Assembly: GCA_001600615.1 (NCBI GenBank)
Contig: BCKK01000001.1
Coordinates: 2,795,826-2,859,825 of the forward strand
DNA: 64,000 nucleotides
DNA from: Dioszegia crocea
Lineage: Eukaryota; Basidiomycota; Tremellomycetes; Tremellales; Bulleribasidiaceae
Direction of reading: 5' to 3'
The notes beneath the pieces were generated by a model. It did not search any database. It worked only from the letters and a program-made list of their open reading frames with translations, and was not told the DNA's origin. The translations under genes were made by a program, and so were the position numbers. Positions 11,251-21,159 of the stretch are shown here, in pieces (position 1 is the first letter of the stretch; the number at the start of each line of letters is the position of its first letter).

Positions 11251-12392
11251 CTAAGTGTCCTTTTTGAGGCCCGAGATGTACTGCTCCGGAAGAGAGTTGA
11301 CACTGAAGAAGGTGATGATTGCAGGGGATGTCAAGTTGAAGCTGGCGGTGTTGTTGGGAGCGCCAGACGCATCAAGCGCCTGGGTCGTGGGCCACGAGTG
11401 GCCAAGATCCGACACCGTGTAGGTCTGAAGAGTGGTATTGCACCTCCAGATCATCTCGGTGGTGTTCGCATAAGGTGTGGTCTGGACAGCAGGAACGTCC
11501 GACTTGCACCCATTGCGGATCGCCCACTGTCGGCGCCACAGGGGGACATTGATAGTCGCCACTCCGGTTCCGTATGTCCCGTTGGTATCGTTCCGCCCCA
11601 GGAAGGGGATAGTGGTGTCGAGCACGCCATGGGCGTTGATGATGGGTACGGCTCGGGCGGGATTGCAACCCTTGAATGCGAGGGATTCAGGGTATAGTGC
11701 AGGGGAGACGGGAGCGAAGGCGGCGAAGAGCACAGATGTGTCTTGGCGGCAGGCCAGGTAGGCTGTGAACCCTCCGCCGTTGGATTTACCGCTTGCGTAG
11801 ATACGGGAGCGGTCAATGCAGTATGCATTCTGGATATCGGTGACGACGTCTTTGGCGAATTGGACCTTGTTTGTCAGCTCAGGACAGGAAGCAGATGGTC
11901 TGATTGGGGCAGAAGAAGGGTATGGGATAGCAGGTCGATCAAAGGCCAACTCACATCATCTACCGTCTTGTTGTAGTAAGGAGCAGAGTACCACACCCCG
12001 GTCCTATTCTCCGCAGTATTGCCCACACCTTGAGGATAGGCAGCGATGATTGGCAGCTCATTAATGAGCAGGCCATCTTGAGAGAACTGTGAAAGTCGCT
12101 CTTGGTTCGCTGACGTTCCTCCAGCTATACCATCAATTATGGTTCTAATGGATGGACGGAAGCACTCACCGCCGTGGAAACTGAGCACTAAGGGATGGCC
12201 GCCGTTGGAAGCATTGTAGGCTCGTGGTAGGTGGAAGAGGTATGTTCGGCCCGAGGGGAGGGTACGATTAACGCGGCCTGAAGCGTCGAGCTGGAATGCG
12301 GCAGAAGTAGAGGAACAGCCATTGGATGGCACTGTCCAGGCTGCAGCGGTTCCGAGGAAGGAGATCAAGGGAAGGAGAGCGAGGAAGAACAT
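11251..12392 (-). CDS. Secreted feruloyl esterase (PHB-depolymerase-like, CE1-type)
   Basis: Extracellular esterase predicted to release ferulic acid from plant cell-wall xylan. Exons 12392-12170, 12124-11955, 11865-11251; 335 aa. A signal peptide (MFFLALLPLISFLGTAAAW) precedes the alpha/beta-hydrolase. Oxyanion region LVLSFHGAGG; nucleophile motif ASGKSNGGGF (S in GxSxGG); acid in NAHGVLDTTIPF; catalytic His in SDLGHSWPTT. Six or so Asn-X-Ser/Thr sites fit secretion. An upstream in-frame ATG at 12554 exists, but a TATA box lies between it and 12392, so 12392 is chosen. The start of the last exon was placed at VQFAKDVV because that restores the family reading (YYNKTVDD-VQFAKD). There is no carbohydrate-binding module. 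Confidence 0.88.
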
Positions 12393-12453
12393 GATAGACA
12401 GATGAAAGGGCGCGGCTAGCTTGGGAGGGAAGGGGAAGGGCTGATCGGACTGG

Positions 12454-12462
12454 CCTTTTATA
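12454..12462 (-). promoter_or_regulatory. TATA box of the feruloyl esterase gene
   Basis: TATAAAAGG on the minus strand, 62-70 bp upstream of the chosen ATG. It argues for transcription starting downstream of 12454, which excludes the longer in-frame start at 12554. Confidence 0.6.
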
Positions 12463-12563
12463 CCTCGCCTGTTCTCAACTTCGTTACAGTGATAGTCGCC
12501 CTGGTGATGGATATTGGCTGATCTCTCCTCTGGGTAAGCGGGAGTGTCGGTCATCTATAGATG

Positions 12564-12582
12564 CCCCGCATGGTCACCCCGC
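12564..12582 (-). promoter_or_regulatory. Paired CreA/Mig1-type sites upstream of feruloyl esterase
   Basis: Two copies of GCGGGG on the minus strand (12569-12564 and 12582-12577), starting 13 bp apart. Both match the fungal carbon-repressor consensus SYGGRG. They lie about 100 bp upstream of the TATA box, a sensible place for glucose repression of a plant-wall esterase. Function is inferred from sequence only. Confidence 0.35.
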
Positions 12583-13039
12583 AAAATCCCGCTCGGCTCC
12601 GATAAATATAACGTCATCCAGGACCCGAGGTAACCCGATCGCAAGGCTGACACTCCGAAGCCAGCTAGCCAGCTGGCTTGCAGCCTGCGGGCCCGTGATC
12701 ATGTCCGAACCACCCCGAGGTCGAGCGCGGAATTATCGGCCATACTGAAGGGCACCGGCAACATATGAGGAGTGCATGTGAGGACGCGAGACAGCAGGGG
12801 AAGATCGACATTCGCAGGTAAATCCGCCTTCGCTCAGTGGCGTCAGCTACATCCTGCATCACGATTTCAAATGTCCATCAGTACGTAGTCAGCATTATCT
12901 GATCAGCGACCAGTGTCTCGATCAATGCCACCATCTATAATTCATTCCTAAAATTAGTGCCAAAGCAGGGTATCTACCCCGGGCGCTTTCCGCGGCATCA
13001 AGCCCTTGAAGCAAGTCCCCCTATTGGTATACCCGCCAA

Positions 13040-16000
13040 TCACGCATTCACCATCCCTGTCCGCCCACCCATCGTCTCCGTCAACGCCTTGAGATCTCCC
13101 CACCACTCGTCTTTGCCTCTCCTCAGCTTGAAGTTGGTATGGGCCGAGACCGTATCCATCGTGACGTGCTCGATCCGACTGCCCCTGATTGCGATCATCA
13201 CCGCCGTCTCCTTGCTGTAATTCCTCTTGCCTCGGATTGACTGAGCATTGGGGGTAGCGTGCTGCTCGAGGAACTGCATGCAGCGAAGGGTGAGACGAGC
13301 GGCGCGAGTACGGTCGAGTGGAGAAGGTATGCCGCCCTGGAGAGTGTGACCGAGCGAGGCAGACCGAGCATCGAATAGCTCGTTACCCTCCTCCTTCAGG
13401 ATTTTGGTGAGGACTTCGGTGTTGTAGATAGACGAGCTCTTCTCGGATCTACCGTGTCAGCCAATTTTTCTCTCAAGATTATCAGCAGGCTTACCGGATG
13501 ACTAGACGTCCCTCGGATCTACCCTTGATGTCCAGCAAGTACCGGTTTCGCAGGAATTGAACGTCTTCCTGCAGGAGTTTGAGGGAGATTCCTGTTTCTG
13601 GAGTGTATACCAACACTGCACCGACCTGCAGATTTAGCGAAGGCACCATAAAATTGTATTACAGGAACTTACCGCCAAAGCTCCTAAGGTCGCAATATAC
13701 CCGCTCTGTCCGCCTTGGGTCTCTGAAGCATTCAGCTTGACCCGCGTTATGACTCGAAGCAAGTTTTACTTACCGACTATGAACACTCGATTTCGGCTAG
13801 CGGCAGCTGACTGTTTGATGGCATCGCATGCATCGACCAATGAGTTGAGCGATGTGTCGCTTCCCAACGAGAAATCGGTGTAGCTGACGTTGTTCTGTGC
13901 CGTCAGCATTTCTATAAGGTATCGGATGGACTTTGTACTTACGGAAATAGTTGCGGGCAGGTGAATCATGGGGATTTGGAAAGAAGGGTAGTTCGCACGA
14001 TTCTGCTCGAGTAGGAGCACAGAGTGGAATGCTTCGAAACCCCCAATAACAAGGAGGCCGTCCAAGCCGTGACGCTGGAAAGCCGCGGCGACTTGTCCAA
14101 TATCGACGTTGGGCAGTGTGCGGTTCGTGCCGAGTTCGGATCCACCTCGAGTCGTCCAGGTGTCCACGCGCAACCAGGTGAGCTCGGTCACGGCGTCGTC
14201 CAGCAGACCGTCGAAGCCGTTGAGGATACCGATGGGGACGTGACCCTTGTTGTGGCAGTATCGGACAGCTTGACGGGTGGCGGCGTTCATTCCGCCGGCA
14301 GGGGCACCGACACTATTTCATCAGTATGCGAGTCTAGTACCAATTGTTTTGGATGATCTCACTGAATGATACCAATCCGCAAGCGCTATACGGATGTCAG
14401 CCTGTAGCTCGTCTCGATATGATATAAATCGGATGTCACTAACCTGTTTCTCTGGGACATGGTCCTTGACATCAAGACTCGAGCTGATTTTGAATGCTTG
14501 AAGCATGTCTTTAAATTCGGAGTCTCGGAAGCTCATCGCCTTGGCAAAGTCTCTGTTTTCGATTGCTGCAGCAACGGCTTGTGTCTGTGGGTCAGTTCTA
14601 TATCCATTTGAAAGCGCGATAACCACCCACCTGAGCAACCGCTTCGAGAAGGGGGACCCTAATGATCTTGTTTTCCTGGATACCAATCATGTATGAGGGT
14701 GTTTCGGGCGTAGCTTCTAGCAATGCCTGAACAGCCTGGACACCTTGGAGTGTAGGCTACAAGCTTAGCTGAGCTCTTTAAACGGTAAGGAATAGAGGAA
14801 CTTACCAAGATTCGGTCCATCGCACACGGCTTTCCACCTCGCTGGGTGTGACCAAGGGTAGTCACCCGAGTGTCTAGACCCAGTCTATCCACCAGGATGG
14901 ATTTGACATACTCCGACTTGATTGGCTTCAGGTGCCTGTCAAGAGCGCCCTCTGCAACAATGACAATTGACTTTCTCTTACCGACCAATCGGTGCTACCA
15001 GTGTCAGCTTGCCTCTTCGAAACAGCAAGAGATCACTCACGGATTGAAGCAGGTCGCACATCTCAGACTCCCAGTCGTCTGCCTTTGGTGGATCTTCCGG
15101 AATGAAAACGTAATCCGCTCCGGTTGCAACTCCCGCCAACAGTGCCAGCCAGCCACAGTGTCTCCCCATAACCTCGATCACGAAGGCTCGGGAGTGGGAA
15201 GAGGCGGTGGATGAGATAGAGTCGATCGATTCGCAGATCCGGTGCAAAGCCGTAAGGGCACCAATGGTAAGGTCGGTCTTGGCCACTGAGGGTGTCAGCT
15301 CAGAGCATAATTTGTGATGTCGGACTCACTATCATTACTGCAGTGTCAGCATTATTCATGACTGGTAGGGGAAGGGCATAGACTCACTCGATGGATCCGA
15401 CTAAGCCGACAATGTTCAGATGCTGGTATGCTGAGCGCTGATCATCGTCGATTTTGCCTGAAGCATCAGCTTCGCCCTGGGAATTGTCTAAGATGTTCGG
15501 GCCCACCTGTGCTGTAGAGCTCTTCCACGAGCTCAGGCCACTCTCCACGAAGCTTGTCCGCGCCGGTCAAACTTCCATCACCTCCACAGACGGCAAGACA
15601 GTCGATACCGAAGCTGATGAGGTTGTATGCAGCTTGAAGACGCCCCTCCTTGGTACGGACTAGGGATCAGCATGGCCCACGTCCCCTGAGAGCATATGAA
15701 AACTCACACGATGGACAACGAGAAGAACCGATAAGAGTTCCACCCTCGCCCAGCCATCCTCTAACATCGTCCCACCCCACTCGAACGATATACTTCCCCT
15801 TCAGGGATTTGCCTTTGGGTTGCCCCTCTGCAACCCTGACTCCCAATCCGCCGCGCTGGGCGTCCGCCAGGGCGTTCTCATCGGCTTCACCCGCTCCATC
15901 CTTCAGTAGCTCGCCGTAGCCAAATGACAAGGGGGCGGCGGAGAGGGGTACAACTTCGGCAGGGTTGGTGTAGCTGAAAGCGTGCGGAGCTCCAGCTTCC

Positions 16001-16474
16001 AAATTGGCGAGTTTGTCGTCAGCCGCTTCTAGCTCGAGCTGCTTCGAGGGGGGAAGAGATGCAAATGACACAGAAGATGACTTGGTGGGCTGAAGATTGG
16101 GAGATGAAGGGTCCGAGTCTAGTCGTACGCCAGGGGTGGGTGCTGGAGTGATGTCGGCGGTATTTCCTCTAACAAGGCCCTCCCAACCCTCTCGAATGAT
16201 GAAAGTCTGGCAGCCCCGGGCGATACCTTGGCGGACAACTGCTCGCACTATCGAGACCAGTCAGCTCGCTTCTTAAGATAGGATGCTCCAACGTACCTGC
16301 CGCATTCATTCCAGCAGAATCACCACCGCTAGTGAGAACCCCAATCTTTTTCTGCTTCTTCGCGACTTGCTTCTTGGCGCTGCCCCCTCCTGCCGCCGGG
16401 GCAGTCTTGGACTCGCTGACTCCTTCCAGGTCCTTCATAGCTATCTGCGGGCTTACTTGTTCTTCGCTAGACAT
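13040..16474 (-). CDS. PFK1: ATP-dependent 6-phosphofructokinase
   Basis: Phosphorylates fructose 6-phosphate to fructose 1,6-bisphosphate, the committed step of glycolysis, in the cytosol. Eukaryotic tandem-duplicated form, about 15 exons. The N-half is catalytic: [75 protein letters not shown]. The C-half is regulatory: [50 protein letters not shown], and [20 protein letters not shown]; the catalytic IDND is replaced by ISNN, as in allosteric halves. Odd features: an 8-nt exon (15330-15337), a 23-nt exon (14363-14385), and a ~118-residue Ser/Pro/Ala-rich insertion after [10 protein letters not shown]. Start [10 protein letters not shown] at 16474; an in-frame ATG at 16558 is less likely. 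Confidence 0.95.
15330..15337 (-). other. PFK1: 8-nt microexon of PFK encoding part of the catalytic motif
   Basis: On the minus strand the bases TAATGATA lie between an acceptor (intron 15387-15338, ending CTGACACTGCAG) and a donor (GTGAGT, intron 15329-15286). Splicing gives GA|T AAT GAT A|TG, completing GSIDNDMAKTDL. Any model without this exon loses the motif and shifts the frame. Confidence 0.85.
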
Positions 16475-16746
16475 GTTGAGGTGATAGACGCAAGTGCGAC
16501 GGAAATTTTGGTACTTTGGGGTGGACCGCGGAAACGTTTTGAAGACAAACGTCACCATGTCCGAGATGCCGTAAGCAGTATGATAAGGCCTTCAACCAGC
16601 GCCGAGGACTATACTGTCTACAGTAGATTGCTCTCAGGGCAGAACCGGAGTAAGCACTTCAGCAAAGGAGGCCGTGATCCCGAAGCGAGGAATCTTTCCA
16701 TTATTAATCTTCACAATTGCCCCTACAAAAGCAGATGGGTCCTACA

Positions 16747-18606
16747 CTAAGCCCTCTCGACGTGCTCCTCCCTTCCCTTCTCAATGGCCAAGTCCCTCGC
16801 CTCCGCATCAGTCATGCGCATCAACTCTGTGGCACGAGTCCGTCCTGCACCGTCCTGGAATGAGACCTTCGCCTGCTCGAAGTGTGCACCGTTTGCCTCG
16901 GGCCCCAAGAAGACTGAATGATCAGCGCAAATCCAGTCGATAACGAAGCTATTCAGACTCACCACACACCACCATCCATGCAATGACAGCGCCAATAAGG
17001 ATGCCCTGAATCGTCGCGTAATCGGCGATCTGGGTACCAGCCAGCTTGAGTGAACGACCGGCGTCGGCCTCAATCTGAGAAGCACCGGACGAAGCCATGT
17101 TTCCGAGTTGGTACGCGATACCGGCGAAACTGGCTCGGAAGGCAGGGGGAGCGATTTCGGAGAGGTAGATGGGTACAATACCCCAAGCGCCCTGGACGCC
17201 GGACTGCATGAAGAAACCGCCGGCGGTAAGTCCCGCGAAAGAGGAGGGAAGGATCCAGAGGGGAATCCAGGCGGCAGTGTAGCAGAGCATGATGAGGATA
17301 GCGAGTCGTCGGCCGGTGTACTGAGAAGCGTAACCGGCGATAGTACCTCCGACGATGGCGCCACAGTTGGACACGATGGTGGTCTTGGATGCAAGGGTGG
17401 CGTCGAACCCTTTGGTGGTCTGGAGGTAGGTGGGGTAGAGATCCTGGGAACCGTGTGAAAGGAAGTTGAAGCCTATAAATTGTCAGCAGTTTACCCTTGA
17501 CTTTGATGTCGACAAACATACCAGTCATCATGCAAACACCCCAGATGCATCGAAGCCAGTTTGCTGCGCTGTCAGCAGGCAAATTGGAAGAGGTCAAAAA
17601 TTCCGGAGACTCACTCTTGAACATGGCTCCTACTTCCCGGAAGAATGCCTTGGTGGCCTGACCAGAAGTCTGGTGGTGCTCCTTGGCTTCCTCACGCGCA
17701 ACCAAGAATTGTCGACTTTCGGGGAGGAGGGCTCGAACCATAGCGGCAGCGAGCGAGAAACCGGCACCGATGAAGTAGATCGATCGCCAGCCGTAAGGTG
17801 AGGTCTGGACGACGGTGAGGTTGATGACGGCCGCTAGCAGGTAGCCGAAAGCGTAACCCTGTTGCAAGACACCGGATAGGAGACCCCTGGCCTGGACTGG
17901 GACGTTCTCGAGCGCAGTAGCGGCTGACTGACCCCAGATACCGCCCATGGCAATTCCAAAGAGAGCTCGGACAGCGAGGAAGGCGGAGAAGGTATTGACG
18001 AAGCCGGTGGCAAGCTCGAAGACGCAGATGAGGATCAAGTTACCGACTACGACATCAGCCTTTCAGCGCTTTGGACCTCGCTGAAGGCGCAAAGACTTAC
18101 CCAATGTCCATTTGCGCCCAAATCGATCTGCTAGAACACCGAAGATGACAGCGCCGAGGGATCGGAAGAGGAGAGTGAGGGTGATGGAAGTTGTGATGTC
18201 TACGGTGGAGACGTTGAAAGCCTCGGCAAGAGGTTTGACCGTGAGGGGGACCGCAAAGTAATCATAACCGTCACATGTCCAAGCGAACCTTGTCGAATTA
18301 GCAATGAGGTCGGCTCAGAGTCAAGAGCAAGACTCACCATCCTGAGAAAAAGAGAGCCCAGCCCATTCGATCAACCATCGCTATCAACTTGAACGGGTTT
18401 TTGGTGGTCGCTTCCTCGTCCGAGTCATGAGTTGACCAGGTCGGGATCATCGCACGAACAAATGACTTGTTACCGCGATGGGCATGCCATGTCGCTAATT
18501 GCTCCTTGACGGACGCCGAGGCGGTAGGGGCGTGAGAGTGGTGTGTGTCATCATCAGAGTAATGAGACGGGGCAAGTTGGGAAGTGTTCTTAGGCTCAGC
18601 GGACAT
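16747..18606 (-). CDS. JEN1: JEN-family monocarboxylate (lactate/pyruvate) proton symporter
   Basis: Major-facilitator plasma-membrane transporter for lactate, pyruvate or dicarboxylates. Six exons; start MSAEPKNTSQ at 18606, stop 16747-16749. The long hydrophilic N-terminus is followed by FAWTCDGYDYFAV (TM1), GVLADRFGRKWTLVGN (MFS loop 2-3 signature) and about 12 membrane spans. The JEN signature Nxx[ST]Hx[ST]QDxxxT appears as NFLSHGSQDLYPT, assembled across an intron; it separates JEN proteins from sugar transporters. FMQSGVQGAWGIVPIYLSE is also typical. The cytosolic C-tail is rich in Glu and Arg. It lies downstream of PFK on the same strand with 272 bp between. Substrate choice within the JEN family cannot be read from sequence. 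Confidence 0.88.
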
Positions 18607-19133
18607 TGTAGTGAGTGCGATGCGCTGGATGTGGGGGAGGGGGCTCAGCTCGAGGACACTTAATGCTTATATACTGCACGACACATCACCAGACCTGGAC
18701 TGATTCAGAATGGTAGGGTTGCTAAAAATACCCTTCGAGAGCCACCGTGTCTCCCTTTAGCCCAAATATGAAACTTCAATCTGGCCCGTTCGGCAGGGCT
18801 CAACATCTACCTCGGTCGGCAATGGCAGGAGTTCGGGGGAGAGTGGAGGTATGATCAGAGTGAACTAATTTCGGACGACGTCGACAGATATGGAGTGGAG
18901 CCCGATAGCAGTTCGCATTACGGCCGTTTGGCTCCGCGGGGTCGGTCGCTATTTAAAGCATCGGTCAAATCCGATAGGCGTTTCACTGCGACTCCGTGCT
19001 CTGAGCTCTCGAGTGCTCTGCGCGCCAGAGACCGCGGGGCAACAGGCCTGCGATCGACAGGAGATCTCGCCTTCAAAGCGGTGCACAGATGTGGAATTCG
19101 AAATCTAGAAAGCGATTCATCCCGAGCCTCAAA
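18607..19133. other. Intergenic region: JEN promoter and epimerase 3' end
   Basis: 527 bp. The JEN-proximal part has the TATA box and a G-rich stretch (18630-18645). The far part is the 3' flank of the next minus-strand gene. Small + frames at 18890-19170 have no family resemblance. Confidence 0.5.
18666..18673 (-). promoter_or_regulatory. TATA box of the JEN-type transporter gene
   Basis: TATATAAG on the minus strand, 60-67 bp upstream of the ATG. A GTGGGG at 18631-18636 (SYGGRG, possible CreA/Mig1 site) lies between it and the start codon. Confidence 0.5.
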
Positions 19134-20332
19134 TCACTCGTCCGAAAAAGCCTTGAACGCCTCCCAGTAGACATCGATCCCATCTACCAACCCCATCTTC
19201 CTCGGTCGCCAGCCCGATAAAGCCTCGCCGAGGCTCGGCTTCGCCAGAGTTGTGGATGCCCAAGCTTCTTCAAAGACTGCCGGGTCAGCATGGACTATGT
19301 TAACAGCTTGAGAAGACATACGGTTACTGGGAGCCTGCAGATCATATCCCTTTGTACCAGAGAGTCTCACTGCCGCGTCGTACAGATCCAGCAGACGCTC
19401 AGATTGAGGGTTCGCTCCGATGAATGCTTGGCCTTTGCATATCGGGGCCTACAGGGTATTAGTAAAGGCGAATTGTTGAACATACCCTCTCCGCAACTCG
19501 TAGGTACAAGTCTGCCAGATCGTCGGCGTGGATGGTTAAGAGCCTCGTCTCTGGCTTGCCAACCACCTTGAAAGTCTGTCCGTGTCCGGCGCTGAGTGCG
19601 GGCTGGAATACCATCATTGATGACAATGAGCCAGATCTGCCGTATAGGACGGAAGGGCGGATGACTATCCCCTGGACTAGAGAAGCTTCGGTCAGCTTGA
19701 ACACGAAGTCAACTCACAGGATAGCACCTCTTCTTCAACTTTCCATCTCCATTGCGTCAAATCGACACCGGTGCCGTATGGCTGTCGCTCGTCGGTCCAT
19801 TTGTCCAAACCGCCGATGCCCCTGGAGTGGACCCATGACCCTCCGGTGTAGATGTAGGTCAACTTCGCGCCAACGGGTCGTTTCTCGGCAGCTGAGGCGA
19901 TGGCATGGAAGGTAGCGAGGGGTGCTTCTGGCCCAGTGGAGGGAAGAGTGTCGATGACTTTGAGATCAGCAGAGTCTCACTGAGTTTTGACTCTGAACTT
20001 ACCAACATCGACATCTTTCGCCAAGTTTACAAGCTGATCAAGACCCTCTTTCGTGGTGGGGTCAAGCACAAGAGGTAGGATCTCCTCCTTAGCTAGACTC
20101 TTTGACGTAGCCGATGACCGGGTAGACCCGTAGACGATGTGACCACCTCGCGAGAACGCTTGAGCTACAGGATTGCCAATGAAACCTATCGGTATCAGTT
20201 CCTGAGTGTATGGTCGTAGAACGAAGAGATCATCATGCTGCTTAAAGCAATCACAGGAGATTTAGGTAGCAAGTCTGAGGTTTGAGGCAATAGAAGATAC
20301 GCACCGCTTGCTCCGAGAACGATAACTTTCAT
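19134..20332 (-). CDS. NAD(P)-binding epimerase/dehydratase-like (atypical SDR)
   Basis: Rossmann-fold dehydrogenase of unknown substrate. Start at 20332: MKVIVLGASGFIGNPVAQAF, with the GxxGxxG dinucleotide motif split by the first intron (ASG|FIG). Further exons give GGHIVYGSTRSS (NADP-type second strand), VDVVIDTLPST, LTYIYTGGSWVHS, VQGIVIRPSVLYGRSG (the usual RPxxxYG of extended SDRs), LLTIHADDLADLYLRVAE and the C-terminal AVNIVHADPAVFEEAW and GWRPRKMGLVDGIDVYW. The standard YxxxK is not obvious, which fits atypical NmrA- or YeeZ-like members. The architecture is like fungal NAD-dependent epimerases acting on nucleotide sugars or small carbonyls, but no specific reaction is claimed. Confidence 0.8.
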
Positions 20333-21159
20333 TCCGCAAGGTTTTGCTCGGGTGGCTGTTGATAGATAGAGTGATCGTTTGTTGGATGTGCGGACGGTGA
20401 GCGCTTGAGCTGTACGTCTGAGCTTATATGATTGATCCACGCATATGCTACTTTGTAACCACAAAATTAAATACAGTCGCGCTTATCAAGAATGACCTCG
20501 GGCAGATAGCCGCCGGCCATGACGTCAAATTGTCTAGTCGTGCGCTACTGCGTCTGTCTTTGTTGATTTCCTTTTCTTTCCTGGAAGAGATATTGGTGGG
20601 ACCTCCCATACCGGCTGTCCGCTGTTGTCTGATGTACAGACATCGTAAAACGTCCCTACAAGCAAAGGTTGAGTCAGGGGTTGGCCAGGAGGATTACGGC
20701 ATGCGTTTCAGTCAGCCACGACGCGTGTTGCATGCGATTCCTTTGCCTTATTGCTCCCCGCCTTGCACCTATAGATCCAGGAGAAAGCTCCGAGCGGCTG
20801 AAGAAACCCGAACAAGTAGGAGAGACACCGCAGTACCGATCAGCAGAATTGGAAATGATACCGCCCTCCATGAGCTTCAAGATCGACAAACTTCAATCTA
20901 GACGTCAAAACTGACTTGGACGCCAGGCTCGTCATCCTTGTCAGTCTCTTAAGTGATCGCAGTGCCTCAAGCCTCTTGGACTGACCGTGCAGAATCGCCA
21001 TCACTGATCTATCCGATTGCTGAACTTCCCCTGACAGCCATAGTCGCTACGGCAGCTCGAGACAACGACAGCGGATGATACTAGTTGGCCCTCATGCCCT
21101 CCGCCTCGCTATTGCCCTCCTCTTAGACCCTCCAATCGCTCAGCCTCGTGCCCGTGAGG
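20333..21159. other. Divergent intergenic region
   Basis: 827 bp between divergent starts. A TATA-like CATATAAG on the minus strand at about 20425-20432 may serve the epimerase gene. A + frame of 157 codons (20428-20901) is open but lacks low-complexity or family features and starts inside the probable promoter; I treat it as chance. No RNA gene or repeat seen. Confidence 0.5.

Larger units (their letters stand above)
12393..13039. other. Intergenic region: feruloyl esterase promoter and PFK 3' end
   Basis: 647 bp holding the TATA box and CreA-type sites listed separately, plus a CCAGCTAGCCAGCTGGC near-palindrome at about 12661-12678. The half near 13040 is the 3' flank of the phosphofructokinase gene. 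No coding frame here was convincing. Confidence 0.5.

Noticed and set aside
16475..16558. Upstream in-frame ATG of PFK (16558)
   Set aside because: Would add a 28-residue N-terminus unlike PFK; the MSSEEQ start fits better.
20428..20901. 157-codon + frame in the epimerase promoter region
   Set aside because: No family resemblance, no splicing context, starts at the probable TATA element of the opposite gene.
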